Shown here piece after piece: positions 12,524-23,754 of a stretch of DNA of 64,000 nucleotides. The stretch is from Hedera helix. Taxonomy: Eukaryota > Streptophyta > Magnoliopsida > Apiales > Araliaceae. The notes under the pieces are model-generated. The model did not search any database, was not told the DNA's origin, and was given only the letters and a program-made list of their open reading frames with translations. Where the stretch lies: positions 39,538,967 through 39,602,966 of the forward strand of contig OX359281.1 in the NCBI GenBank assembly GCA_947179155.2, in the 5' to 3' direction. A program made the translations under genes and the position numbers. The stretch's first letter is position 1, and the number at the start of each line of letters is the position of its first letter.

Positions 12524-14050
12524 TAAATAAATAAATAAATTGTCTTTTGGGAAAGAGTATTCAGTAAAACTCACCATGAATTGCAGTGGCTAGGTTACCA
12601 TTTGATATGTTCTCATTTTTGAGCAGCTTTTCATCCATAGACCAATAATAGGCTCTAAGAGTTACAATGTTAGGGTGCCTAAGCTTTCCAATTGCTTCTA
12701 CCTCTGTTTGAAATTCCTTAAACCATTGTGAACCTCCTTCTCCCAACCTTCTCACAGCCAAGGTATTCCCATCTTCAAGCACAACTTTGTAAACAATCCC
12801 ACTGCCACTCTTTCCTAACACAAATGCCAAAGCCTTTAGAAGTTCATCCAGGTCAAATCCGACCTGTGTATCCAGCGGCACGAGATAACATTGCTCCACA
12901 TTTTCCGATAAGAGCTCTGACTCATCCTTGCGGAAGCACAGGCATTCTTTGCTTCCCTTCCGTCCCTTCTCAAAACCATAACCATTCTCATCTTTTCTCA
13001 TACAACAAGCGCAAATCCTTGAATAACAATATGAGAACAGCAAACCGATAATGCAAATTCCAATAACATCACTGACAACAATTACAACTATAGCGCTTTT
13101 ACTTAGACCTCTTCCTTTAGCACCATTACCAGCAGTATCACCACTATTCTGTGGTGGGAAGTCACTTGGTAAGTATGGAATAGAAGAAGATGAACTTGCA
13201 CATATAGTATCAGTAGAACACTGATTTTTCAGTGGAGGTCCACAAAAGCCCAGGATTTCCAATAAAAGCTGTTGGTCCTCTATTGATTAGAGTACCAGTT
13301 TGTGGAATTGGCCCACTAAGATTGTTATAATCAAGATCAATGTAAACCTTCTCAGGAAGGTTACCCAGGATTGAACCATAAAACAAATTATGAGACAAAT
13401 CAGCAGTACCTTGCAAATTAGACAGACTTCCCAAGTCACTAGGAATAGAACCATTGAATTTATTGAACGAAATGTGAGTTTTTCCGGAGAAGCCAAATTA
13501 GTCCCAAACCCATGAGGCAGAGAATCAGTAAAATTGTTTTGACCGAGGTCGAGGGTTCTCAATCTTTTGCATTGAATTAATGATGTGGGTAGTGACCCAT
13601 TGAAGAAATTAAGTGACAAATCTAAGGTTCGCAGGTAATCAAGCTTCCCAATGTCAAAGGGTACAGACCCAGATAGAGAATTTCCATAAAGTACCAAACT
13701 TTGGAGCCCCTGAGCTATGAAGAGCTCAAAAGGTAAACTTTAAAAGAACTTATTGTTCCTTAAATAGACATGCCTAAGCTCAGAGAGAGATCCTAGAGCA
13801 GGAGAGAGAAACCCCTAAAGTTTCTTCTTTGGAATACTAACAGATACAGCTCTTTGTTCTTTGCATGTAATACCATTCCAAGAACAAGGGGTTTCATCAG
13901 AATAGTTCCAGTTCTAAGAGACCCTTCTGGGTCTTCACTATTGGCATTTTTGAATCATAAAAGAGCATAGCTTTCATCATTCAAGGAACTCACTTGGTTA
14001 TGGTAGTTTAACAGAACGAAAATGAAGAAAAACAAAGGTAAAATTTCAAG
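11752..14050 (-). pseudogene. ZAR1: Broken ZAR1-like LRR receptor kinase
   Basis: Reading the minus strand, the family order is kept: hydrophobic leader, N-terminal LRR cap ending near SSLNDESYALL, several LRRs (for example RTLDLSLNFFNGSLP), a Ser-rich spacer, one membrane segment (SAIVVIVVSDVIGICIIGLL), then a kinase domain. ZAR1 is a membrane receptor kinase of zygote and early embryo signalling. The gene is dead by several lesions: in-frame stops at 13955-13957, 13815-13817 and 13740-13742; frame changes near 13470-13490 and 13240-13255; a deletion where the catalytic-loop Asp-Leu-Lys-Pro region should be (VHGDVLLGQ); and a stop in the C-lobe (PFLEV then TAA). One intron (12386-12574) in the kinase part keeps its splice sites and holds an (AAT)n repeat. 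Family identity is clear; the symbol means closest family. Confidence 0.85.
12461..12541. repeat. (AAT)n then (AAAT)n microsatellite
   Basis: About 20 AAT units followed by about five AAAT units, inside the intron of the ZAR1-like pseudogene. Confidence 0.95.
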
Positions 14051-14186
14051 AAAAGCTATACTAAAATATGACCAGTGAAAATAGAGAAAGGATGGATTTT
14101 TACAAACCTTACCTGTGTTCCCCAAAAGAAGCAAGTAATGTGCGGGGAAAAAGCTTATCAGAGAAACAATGGAGTTCTAGAGAGAG

Positions 14187-14189
<3 letters not shown>

Positions 14190-14217
<28 letters not shown>
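14190..14217. repeat. G homopolymer, 28 bp
   Basis: 28 G preceded by AGAGAGAGGGAG, about 140 bp upstream of the leader of the ZAR1-like pseudogene, where its promoter or 5' UTR would be. Confidence 0.95.
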
Positions 14218-14584
14218 AGGAGCGTGTGAACCTTTGACAGTATGGAGGACAACGGAGAGGACGAGCTAGTCAAGTACTGAAGAAAGAGGAAAAGTGGTTA
14301 CAGCCTTACAGGTCACTAGGCACAGGGAAAATAGATTTAATAATAATTAATTAATTAATATGGGGAAAAATACGAAAAATAAGGTTGGCGGTGGTAATGG
14401 ACGAATCCAATCCATTTTATCACTGAAAATTCCTTCAGTTCAGTCGCACTCTTGCCAATTCCTCGTGATACGTTCTTGTCTAAACCCAAGCAAGTTCAGA
14501 AAGAGAATCATTATATAATTGGACTACCAATCGCATCACTGTGGGGGGAAATCGTACACATTAAACAATTCAATCGGGATTAAA

Positions 14585-15360
14585 TTATTTAGGGGGGCTA
14601 GACTTTTTTTAAATTGACTTAAAATTAAAATTTTAATAAATTTATAAATAAAAGTATTTGGTATTAATTTTATTTATAAATCAAAAAATTAATTAAAATA
14701 ATTATGAATGTGTTTGGCTAATAATAATCTATAAGTTAAAATAAAATATAAAATTACTAAAAAAGACATGAATAAGAAGAATATTAAAAAAATAAAAAAA
14801 GACAAAAATATCATTTCATAATGTTTGACCAACTTATAAAAAATGACTTATAAGTCATTTCTTATAAGTTCCAAACGGTTGTTTTTTTTTTTTTTTTTGA
14901 CTAATAAGTCCACTTATAAGTAAGAAAAAGAGTCATTTCTGAATAAGGCTGCAAATCGAACCAAGCAGTTCGGGTTCAATTCGGTCTTCACTCGAAAAAA
15001 TATGAGTGAAACTCGAATTCGTTAATAATATGATCCAAATCTGAGCACAAAAAATAATTTGAAAAAAATACGAATAGAATCTGAATAAGGTTATACTCGA
15101 CTCGTTTAAGATTCAAACTATTAATTATAATTTTATATATTTATAGTGTAATTATAATTCTATTTTTTCATTCTAAGTTAAATAATAAGTTCAAATCCAA
15201 GTCGAATTCGAGTATGAATTTAATTTTACGAGTCGAATCCGAACAGTTTAAAATTCGAATCGATTCGACTCGTTTGCAGCTTCATTCACAAACACTTTTT
15301 TGACTAAATAATTTATAAGTTGGGTTAATCAACTTATAAAGAGTTATCGAACAAGCTGTA
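14585..15360. mobile_element. MITE with a second MITE nested inside
   Basis: The outer sequence (14585-14945 and 15282-15360) matches the repeat at 61853-62297 in order. Shared stretches include GACTTAAAATTAAAATTTTA, the ACTTATAA/TTATAAGT palindromes and a right end of the CCGAACA type. It is interrupted by an unrelated element at 14947-15281. Outer ends are degenerate, so borders are approximate. Confidence 0.6.
14947..15281. mobile_element. hAT-like MITE (GCTGCAAA ends)
   Basis: The left end GGCTGCAAATCGAAC is mirrored by the right end GACTCGTTTGCAGC. The interior is rich in TCGAATTCGA-type inverted motifs (CGAATCGATTCGACTCG near the right end). It splits the outer MITE. No clear 8-bp target duplication is visible. 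Confidence 0.6.
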
Positions 15361-18300
15361 GCTCAAAGTCAATATATCAAAATGAACGGTAGGATAATAG
15401 TAGGGAAGTGACATTTTCACATATTTTTTGATATTTTTATATATAAATTGTTGTTATAGACCTATAACGATAGTCAATATTATCATTATAGACTTATAAC
15501 AATACTTTTCATATGAAAATATTAAAAAAAATCTATAAAAATATCAGTTTCTTAATAGTATTAAGATTAAGTGGTTGTGATGGATTTAATGGCATGTCTG
15601 CATCTCCCAGTTAACGAATTTGCAGAGCCTTGGGGGTTTAATTTATCGTGATAATAAAGGTGGGAAGTAGTCGTTTGCAGAAGAACCAAAAAAAAGCGAA
15701 GCTAACCCTACATTACCACTTCAAAAAAATCCAATTTCTATTATGGCCGGTGGGGGAAAATACATAAATTTTTTGGGTCTTAATTTGAAAATTTTAAGCC
15801 TATAGGTGTACTCGGGGGCAGAGAATTTGATTTGATGAACTGAAACTAACCCTTTAAGCCTTAAAAAAAAAAAATTATACAAAAAAAAGAACTGACCTAA
15901 AACATTTGTTATATATATGATTTTCTTTTAATTAATTGCATTAGGGGCTTAATTTCCCGTGTAACCAGACGGTACAAGTTTTGGAAAGAAATTAAGTTAG
16001 CTTAACACTATTTTTAACAGAAAGAAATCAATTTCAGACGGAGGCCGAGAGCGAATTGCATTGGATCAGAGGAAGAAGATGAGACGGACGTTTGTATTAG
16101 AGGAATACTGGAAGCTATCCACTCCACCCCTACTCAGGCCGTCATCTATTTCTCCGACGGAGTTTCTCAGGTCCCCTCTTTCGTGCACAAAACAAACATA
16201 CACTAGTATGCGCTGATAGAAATTATACTCACGAGTAGAAATATTTGATTCAATTAATTAAAATTGAAGCAACCAGGCGCTAGGTTGGTTAATTTCAGTT
16301 CCGGGAGCTTCAAACACGCTTCTTGAAGCCGTGGTTCCATACCATGATCCAATTGCTTGGCAAGGTCTTTCCTTATCTTTCGTTTCTTCAATTTCCTTTA
16401 TTTCGTTTCTAATACTGTTTTTGATCTAAATTTACATTGGTATCATCTCCTTCCATCACTTTTCTGTGCAAAATTATAGGTTCCTACACTATTCACTAGC
16501 TGGCAAACTGCCGAGGAATTGGCTTTATTGGCTTGCAATCGCCCTCTCAAGCTCTCCAAACCAGGTTTACCTACATTTTCCATGGCTGTAATGTTTAATT
16601 GAGCTGGATTTATTGTTTATAAGTGAATTGGAGGATCTATTATCTGATAAGTTGCTCAATTCTAAAATTAGATTTTTTAAGTGCTAATGTAACCTTGTGT
16701 CATTTGCACTTCAAATTGCATGTTGATCAAAACCATATGCAACTACTGTACTTTTCATAGCCTCAACTCATGATCTTTTGGCCTTCCTCTTGACATTTTA
16801 ATCCTTCCATTTGGGTTGAACGACTGTTCCGTATGCTCGTAGGTTTGCTTTGCTTATGGCTGGACCATCTTGGATAGTTTCCTCTTGTATTATTTAGGCT
16901 CAGTGCCACTTTTAAGTTAAACGAGCACGCCTGTTTTTAAGTCTATTTGCATAAACTTTTTATTATATTACTTCCATTCCAATTTTCTTATTATAGTTTC
17001 ACTGCTCACTACCCTATTCTAGTTCTTATATAGATACATTATACATTGCTTCTTTATCAACCAGCATGCGTACATATAGAGAGTTGGCCTTATTAGCTGT
17101 GTTATATAAACTTGTCCCTCATCTGGGTACAAATTCTATAAAAACATAATGCTGAGGAAGCACATATCCATTTCGTCAATCCCTCTCTAGTTGTGCAAGA
17201 ACTGTTGTACTTAATCTCCACCTTCAAAAGGCACCTCATAGGTATCACTTCATCATCAAATATTGTATCCTTAATTCTTATGGAAAAGTTGCATGGATAT
17301 TTAGTTTGGGCTTCCTTAATCTGAAACTCTTCATGTTCTAGAGTATCTCATCTTGTCCTAGTTTAGAAATTAGACTGACCCAGGCATAGGACATTTATTA
17401 TATTAAAAATATATTTACTGGAGACAGAGAAATGCTTCATTTGTTGATCATTTATCGCTTTTTCAGTTGACAATTCGTACTTTTTGATTTGATCTTGAAT
17501 ATTTGATACATAACGTGGCGGTCTTAAGTGTTGGGAAAACAGAGAACTGTGTAAATTTTTGCAATTATTATACTTCAGCCAACTCTTGGAATTGGAACTA
17601 GTACTCCGCTGTTATACATACAACTATACAAGTACCCTTATTCTATTTCAGAATAAATAAATAAATAAAGTTTCACTTTGTTTTATTCATGACCAAGTCT
17701 TGAAATTGAAGCTCTTAATGCTGGTAATTTCAGTTACATAAAACCCCCAATTGAAAACACGGGTACATCAACATTCATGTCTGGATATATCTATCATCCA
17801 TTAATAGTGCTTCTTATTGGTGAATAGGTTCTCCTGTTCTAGTTGTGGGATTTACCGGTTGTTTGGCTAGCACAGGCCCAAAGCTTGGGGTCCACAGGTT
17901 GTGGCAATTTTTCTTTGAACATTGTAAAAGTGATTTATGTATGGAATGCTAATTGTAATATTTACCGGTTGTTAGCATGACACTCATATTGGGACTGCAG
18001 ACGTATAGTGTTAAATTCTCATAAGGTTTTACCAACCCCAAATGATTGCACTTCTTAAACTGTGAAGAATTGTTCTTCATTGGTTTAATAGATTTTATTC
18101 CATTTTTGAAGGAAATTTATGATCTTCATTACTTTCTTGCTCCACATATAGGTTTCACTTGTCAATGCGAACGTCTGACTGGCTCTGGGTATCTACAGTT
18201 ACATTGTCAAAGGTATTGATTTGTTATATTATTTTTTCTTCCTATGTAGCACTTGAATTTGGATCTGAAGCTTTTAAGGTACATAGAAAATTTACCTTTA

Positions 18301-18755
18301 ATGAATTTATTCAGGTTCTGAGAACTCAAGAACAAGAAGAAAGAGTTTCAAGCCAGATTTTACTCGAGGTCTGTGATGAATTTATTAGCTAATTCCAAGT
18401 TAGTTCTTTCATTTTCCTCTTTCTCTTTTTTAATATTACTGCCATATTGTTTCTATTTCTTTTTCCTTCTTTCTTTCTATAATCAAAATGCTGATTTCAT
18501 CAGTTGGAAGTGAATTTTTTGTGTTTCAAATTTTAAAAATGATTGTATCCATCAAATAATTGTGGAAGGTTCCGTTCTTAGACGTCTAAAGAAATGGCTA
18601 ATTTAATAACAATCAGATATCTTGTCTTTGCGTGGGTAGCAAAAATTTGTTGTTGTATCTGCAGTTAAATTACTGTAGATGAAAAGAAAACATTATGTTA
18701 GTTGTTTACGTCAAATTAAACATCTTTCTTTTTCTGTTTTTTGGAGTAACCGTTA

Positions 18756-18759
<4 letters not shown>

Positions 18760-18804
<45 letters not shown>
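18760..18804. repeat. (AT)n microsatellite
   Basis: About 22 AT units in an intron of the nucleotidyltransferase pseudogene, just before its seventh exon. Confidence 0.95.
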
Positions 18805-18806
<2 letters not shown>

Positions 18807-21572
18807 CAGAAAACATGTTTAATTACCAAGGAGATTTCTTGCTTAGTTCAAGATCTGATTGGATGTCATAATTGATTTATATCTGCTTCAATGACTTCAG
18901 GCAATTGGAAATGCTTGCAAAGTTCCATCCACATTTGTTTCAGAGTTGATTGAATCTGAAGTTCCTGATTAATGTGAAATAAACTTTCACGAAGATCAAG
19001 AATTTTAGCAGCTTATAGGCGGGCAAAAATGCTTTAATGTCTATCCATTTTGCAGTGGTATGATTTAACTATGGGTGGGGCAGCATATATTGAGAGATAT
19101 GCCCATTTATTTTACTTATGGTTCATGGTGAAGGAAATGTTTTGCAGAGACATATGCATCAAATGTAGAAAGAAAGATAATTCTATCTGGTTCATTTAAT
19201 CCCTTACAAGATGGTCATCTAAAGCTCCTGGAAGTAGCTACTAGGTGCATGGTTGTTTCTAAAAATTGATGATACCAAAATTTAACTCGTGTTATTGTTA
19301 ATAGGCAAATTTATATGCACTCTTGGTACGGCTATTGTTGAGTTGTACAGTCCCTTGCAACAGTTCCTATTCTTTTCAACTTTCATGCACAATAAATGAT
19401 GTCTGAATTGATTTTCCCTTTAAATCCTTTGTAATTACTCTATAGAATAAAACCTCAATAGGATAATGGTTCTAACCTGTAATGTTTTTGTTGAAATACC
19501 AATGTAATATATCATATTTATACATTTCAGATTTCAGTAATCCAAAAATGTTATTCATGTTATGGAGAACGCATTAAGGATGTTTCTCATCACTGATTTG
19601 TGTTTATGCAGCATTTGTGGTGATGGGTATCCAATGTTTTGAGATATCATTTGTAAATGCAGACAAACCTCCATTGATAGTATCTCAAATAAAAGATCGT
19701 GTTGAGCAATTTCAGAAAGTTGGTGAGCTGATGCCTCTATTTTATCCCAAATCATAAGAGTATCAAATTTGTTGCGGATTTGTCGTGGTTTAATGTTTGA
19801 GGCTGTGGTTCTAGGTGATGATATCAAGCTCGATTAGTATTCTTTTATCTGAGATCTAGGAACATAATTCCTTGTATAGTTTTTTTCTTCATCTGTTGGA
19901 TGATTAATGCACCTTAGTGAATGGACTGTTAACAGTTAATGAGCTTGAATCTGAGGTTGAAATAACTTAATTATTTTAGTATTATATATCAAGGTAGTGC
20001 TTCTTCCACTTTAGATAGATACCAGAGAAATATGGGTTTCCAAAGTTTATGTGAATGCAAGAGTGCTGGCAAGACTAATTCATCATTTCCTTGCTGGGAC
20101 ATATATTCATGCCTACCAGTAAAGTTTTTACACACTTACGGTAAAGTGGGAATAGATATTGACAATTAGAGTTCCAAACATGAATTGATTTAGTATGTTT
20201 AGTGACAGTTGGTGGGAATTTGCAAGTCACTGAATTCTTCTTTTGATTATGCGGTGCTCATTTTTCCCATATAATTTGTTTATAAATTGTTTCTGCAAGT
20301 TTGATTTGACATTTTTTTTCATTTCTACTTATATAAAAGAGCACCAAGTTTCATTTACCTGCCAAAATTATAAATTAGCTTATTCGTTCAAAAATTTCCT
20401 TGGACTCGTTCAGTTTATTAAATTGTTACCAGGTGTGTGATTCAAAATTGATATGATTATTTAATGGCTTTAACTTGGAAAATGCAGGAAAGACCGTAAT
20501 TATCTCCAATCAGCCTTACGTTTATAAGAAAACAGAACTTTTTCCTGGCAGTGCTTTTGTAATTGGCGCAGACACAGCTGTGAAGCTTATAAATGTAAGG
20601 ATTTGCAAAGCGTAATATTTTAATTTGACATGCAATTTTTGTTCTTTCTTCCCCCCACCCCATGTTTTATTAACTTGCATGTGAACCCTATCATGTGCAG
20701 AATAAAATATTGTAAAAGGAAAAAAAATGTAATTATGTAAAAAACAATCTAACTGAACATAAGTCTTATTATCAGTACTTTCTAAAAAATCTAATATTAT
20801 GAATAATGTTATTGGGTAAGAAAGCTCCAACAGATTTTTAGATTTCCTTTATTTTCCCTAGAGTTTTCCTAGTTCCAAAGAGTCCCCGTATTTTCGAATG
20901 TAGTATAGCTAAAAAAATCCCATAATTCTAGTTAAGCAACACCCTACCTGAGTTTTTTCGTGACGAACTGATCTTTCTGTTCTTCCCTTCCATCTTAAAT
21001 TCTTATCTTGTGTCTTAATTTCATATCTTAACTTTTGTAAAAGTGGCAAGAATACCTATACAGAAGCTATTAACTTGATGTAAAGATCTGTGAACTGATA
21101 AAACATATGAAATAATTATAGGATGACAAGGAGAAAATTCAAGGGGAAAGGGAAGTGATCAATTTACTGATTACGGAATATGTAATGGTTTAAAATGCCT
21201 CATCCACACCATAAAGGGTTTCGAGGAAATTGGAAGCCTTGAAAATAACTGGAGAGCTGATTCTTACAAGTAATCGGTTGGTTTACAGCCCAAATATTAT
21301 GGTGGTGATTATGGCAAGATGTTAGAGATACTGCTTGGCTGCAAAAATACTGGATGTTCTTTCCTTGTGGGCGGTCGAAATGTGGATGAAGTTTTTAAGG
21401 TTTGGCTGCATTACCTGAAGCATTTAAAGCACTCCTCTTTTTTACTTCTTTTGTGTCCTGGTACATTAGCATATGCCATTTATAATAATTTGTAAACGCC
21501 TGTAGGTTCTTGAAGATTTTGACATTCCAGAGGAGTTAAGGGACATGTTTATCTCAATACCAACAGATAAGT

Positions 21573-21662
21573 TCCGAATGGATATATCATCAACTGAAAT
21601 TAGGAAAAGCCAAGAAATCCGAATGGATATATCATCAACTGAAATTAGGAAAAGCCGAAAAA
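21573..21662 (+). repeat. 45-bp tandem duplication in last exon
   Basis: Two head-to-tail copies of a 45-bp unit encode FRMDISSTEIRKSQ twice (the second copy reads IRMDISSTEIRKSR). The frame stays open through both copies to TGA at 21665-21667. The second copy differs at only one or two positions, so the duplication is young. Confidence 0.9.
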
Positions 21663-22027
21663 TTTGAAACGTAAACTACAGCAACATCATAGGAAACATT
21701 TTTCATGGGTGCAAAGAGTAAAACCTAGATATATGGAAACATATGTAGAACAAACATATCAGTACCTCCTCTACAGTTGTACTTAAGTATTGATTTAAAC
21801 ATTAAAATTGAGATTTAACCACCTCTAATATATTTGTAAGTGCAATATTCAATGTTTGTCATTAGGATTTCGTTTACTTACAACTATATATGGAATACAT
21901 GTTTTGTTGTTGCAGCTACGTTGACGATACAATTACACGGTTTCTATTTCTAATATATATTGAAACTATGCAGTGTTGAATTGTTGATATCTTAATATAT
22001 TTGATGAAGAGAGACTAGACTTTGACT

Positions 22028-22249
22028 TCAACCACCGCAGCCTGCTCCACATCCGGCAGCATAGGTTTCGGTGTGGGAGTCTTTGTCTCTGGATGCACCA
22101 TCCGCACAAGAGAGAATTATAGCTGAGATAACACAAATGGATACTATGGCCACCCACAAAACAAGTAATGTTGTGCCTAAAACTTCAATACCATCAACGC
22201 TGCCGCCACCTCCTTCCCAGTTTGCCACTTCTTTCCAAGCCCTCACCAT
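22028..22249 (-). CDS. Small membrane protein with Cys/Gly tail
   Basis: A single open frame of 73 residues. A short charged N-terminus (MVRAWKEVANWEGGGG) is followed by one strong membrane segment (TTLLVLWVAIVSICVISAII) and a hydrophilic tail ending AAGCGAGCGG. The Cys-Gly-rich end resembles small uncharacterised plant transmembrane proteins. The layout (acidic/Gly stretch, one helix, metal- or palmitate-ready cysteines) is too coherent for a chance frame. Function is unknown to me. It sits 360 bp past the nucleotidyltransferase pseudogene on the opposite strand. No intron is needed. Confidence 0.6.
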   Translation of the reverse strand: MVRAWKEVANWEGGGGSVDGIEVLGTTLLVLWVAIVSICVISAIILSCADGASRDKDSHTETYAAGCGAGCGG

Positions 22250-23754
22250 CTACCACCTCTCTCAATTTTTTGTGGTGCGTTTTTCTTGTGGTTGAGTAGT
22301 CTCGCAAGGTTCTTTATCCTTTGAATGAGGCAATGAATCAACTCTCTCTAAAATGACAGGTAATGCAATATAGATCTTTGAATGTGAAGAGTACTAATAA
22401 GAGGTCAGCAGAACCCAACTTTCTTTCGTCAAAAAATCTCTTTTTTATCCTACTACCTGTAGTAGTTATCTAGTATATATGGTACAAAAGATCCAAAGTC
22501 TAAAATATTTGAGATTTCATATGAGCATAGCACTTGGAAAAGTTTGACCGCCTACTGAGTATTTTTAGGGGCGTAGACTTTTATCATGATTTAAATATTC
22601 CAATGGGACTATCCCGGTTCCACATTAAATTTAAAGGGCCGATATCCTTTCTAGCTGATCTCAGTCCTTACACGTACGGTCCAGATTTGAGGCCTCAAAC
22701 ATTGGATTTGATTAGATCATGACCAAAACTCCAAAAGCAAAGAATAGGAAAAAGCAAGAAAAAAAGTATTTCATTGAATCAAATTTAAAGGTATTTCCAA
22801 AGTTTAAAAAAATTTAAAATGGACAGGATTTTACTGAGAAAATGTTTTACATATATATATTTAAAAAAATTATACTACTAAAATTTAAAATTCTTATACA
22901 GTAAAAAATGTTTTACACACATATTTTTATAAAATTGTGCTATTAAAATTTTAAAATTTTGTACAGTAAAAAGACAGACCTTTACTGTTACACTCAACTT
23001 CAGTATAGAAAATTTCTTTTATATTGGTAGATCTCGTAAAGAAATGATGATGTGTCCAATCTTACTATCAATATCAGGGTATAGAAATTTAATTTATTTT
23101 AATTAGGGATTAATCTTGATTTATTTAATTTATCAACCAGTTATCGACATCAGCTTAATTCCGAGATGTATAATTCGATATATTATACTATAGCTCGGCA
23201 CTAACAGCAGAATAAGCGCAAGCAACGTTCAATTCTTGACAACATTGACTACAGCTCAGCCGCAGCAGGTCCTGCAAATTTGGATACTCGGGATGAGATA
23301 GAAAATAAAGCCATAATCTCACATTTAGACTGTGCCACACGAGTTTTGTTTAGATCTACATCAAGGGGAATGTTGATCTTGAAATAAATACACCAACAGA
23401 TGGCTGTTTTCTCTTATCCTTCCTTTTCCAGAATCAAGCAAAGCCATGAACAATAATGGCTAATTGACGATATCTAGCTAGGGCTCGATGGCTCAACCAC
23501 ATGGAAATAATTGTAATCCTGAATGTCAAAAACCAACTCAAGACCAATTTATACAGCATGCAAGGAGGAATTGGGTGGTAAGACATAAGAACTAGGTGCA
23601 AAATATAATATATAGGGGATGAAACGAAATACTTTTACTTTCTACTATAAATATTATAGACAAAATACGTTTTAACAAAATTCATCATCCTATGACCAAC
23701 AAACCTTTCATCAACATAAGTCGCCCAAAACATAGCTATTAACCTTAACCATGA
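22250..23754. other. Intergenic region without recognised gene
   Basis: AT-rich sequence with two related stretches (about 22840-22880 and 22910-22985, both with TGTTTTACA and ATATAT followed by TTAAAATTT) that look like a local duplication. Nothing coding was recognised. Confidence 0.55.

Larger units (their letters stand above)
16079..21667 (+). pseudogene. Broken nucleotidyltransferase-fold gene (At2g01220-like)
   Basis: Twelve exon remnants keep order and most splice sites: 16079-16170, 16277-16364, 16480-16564, 17828-17897, 18152-18212, 18315-18368, 18901-19057, 19148-19244, 19612-19722, 20488-20594, 21289-21399 and 21506-21667. The family pairs a CinA-like N-terminal part (GFTG) with a nucleotidylyl transferase domain. 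Damage: two extra bases after the ATG put the conserved frame (ETDVCIRGILEAIHSTPTQ) out of register; exon 2 has lost bases before MIQLLGK; exon 7 has two in-frame stops (TAA after SEVPD, TAG before QLIGGQ); exon 9 has a one-base insertion giving TGA after YPMF. The catalytic HxGH motif reads LQDGHLK, so its first His has become Gln. The last exon has a 45-bp tandem duplication. Exons 10-12 are otherwise well kept, suggesting recent loss. Confidence 0.85.

Noticed and set aside
12728..13051. 107-codon plus-strand ORF
   Set aside because: Antisense shadow of the kinase pseudogene coding sequence.
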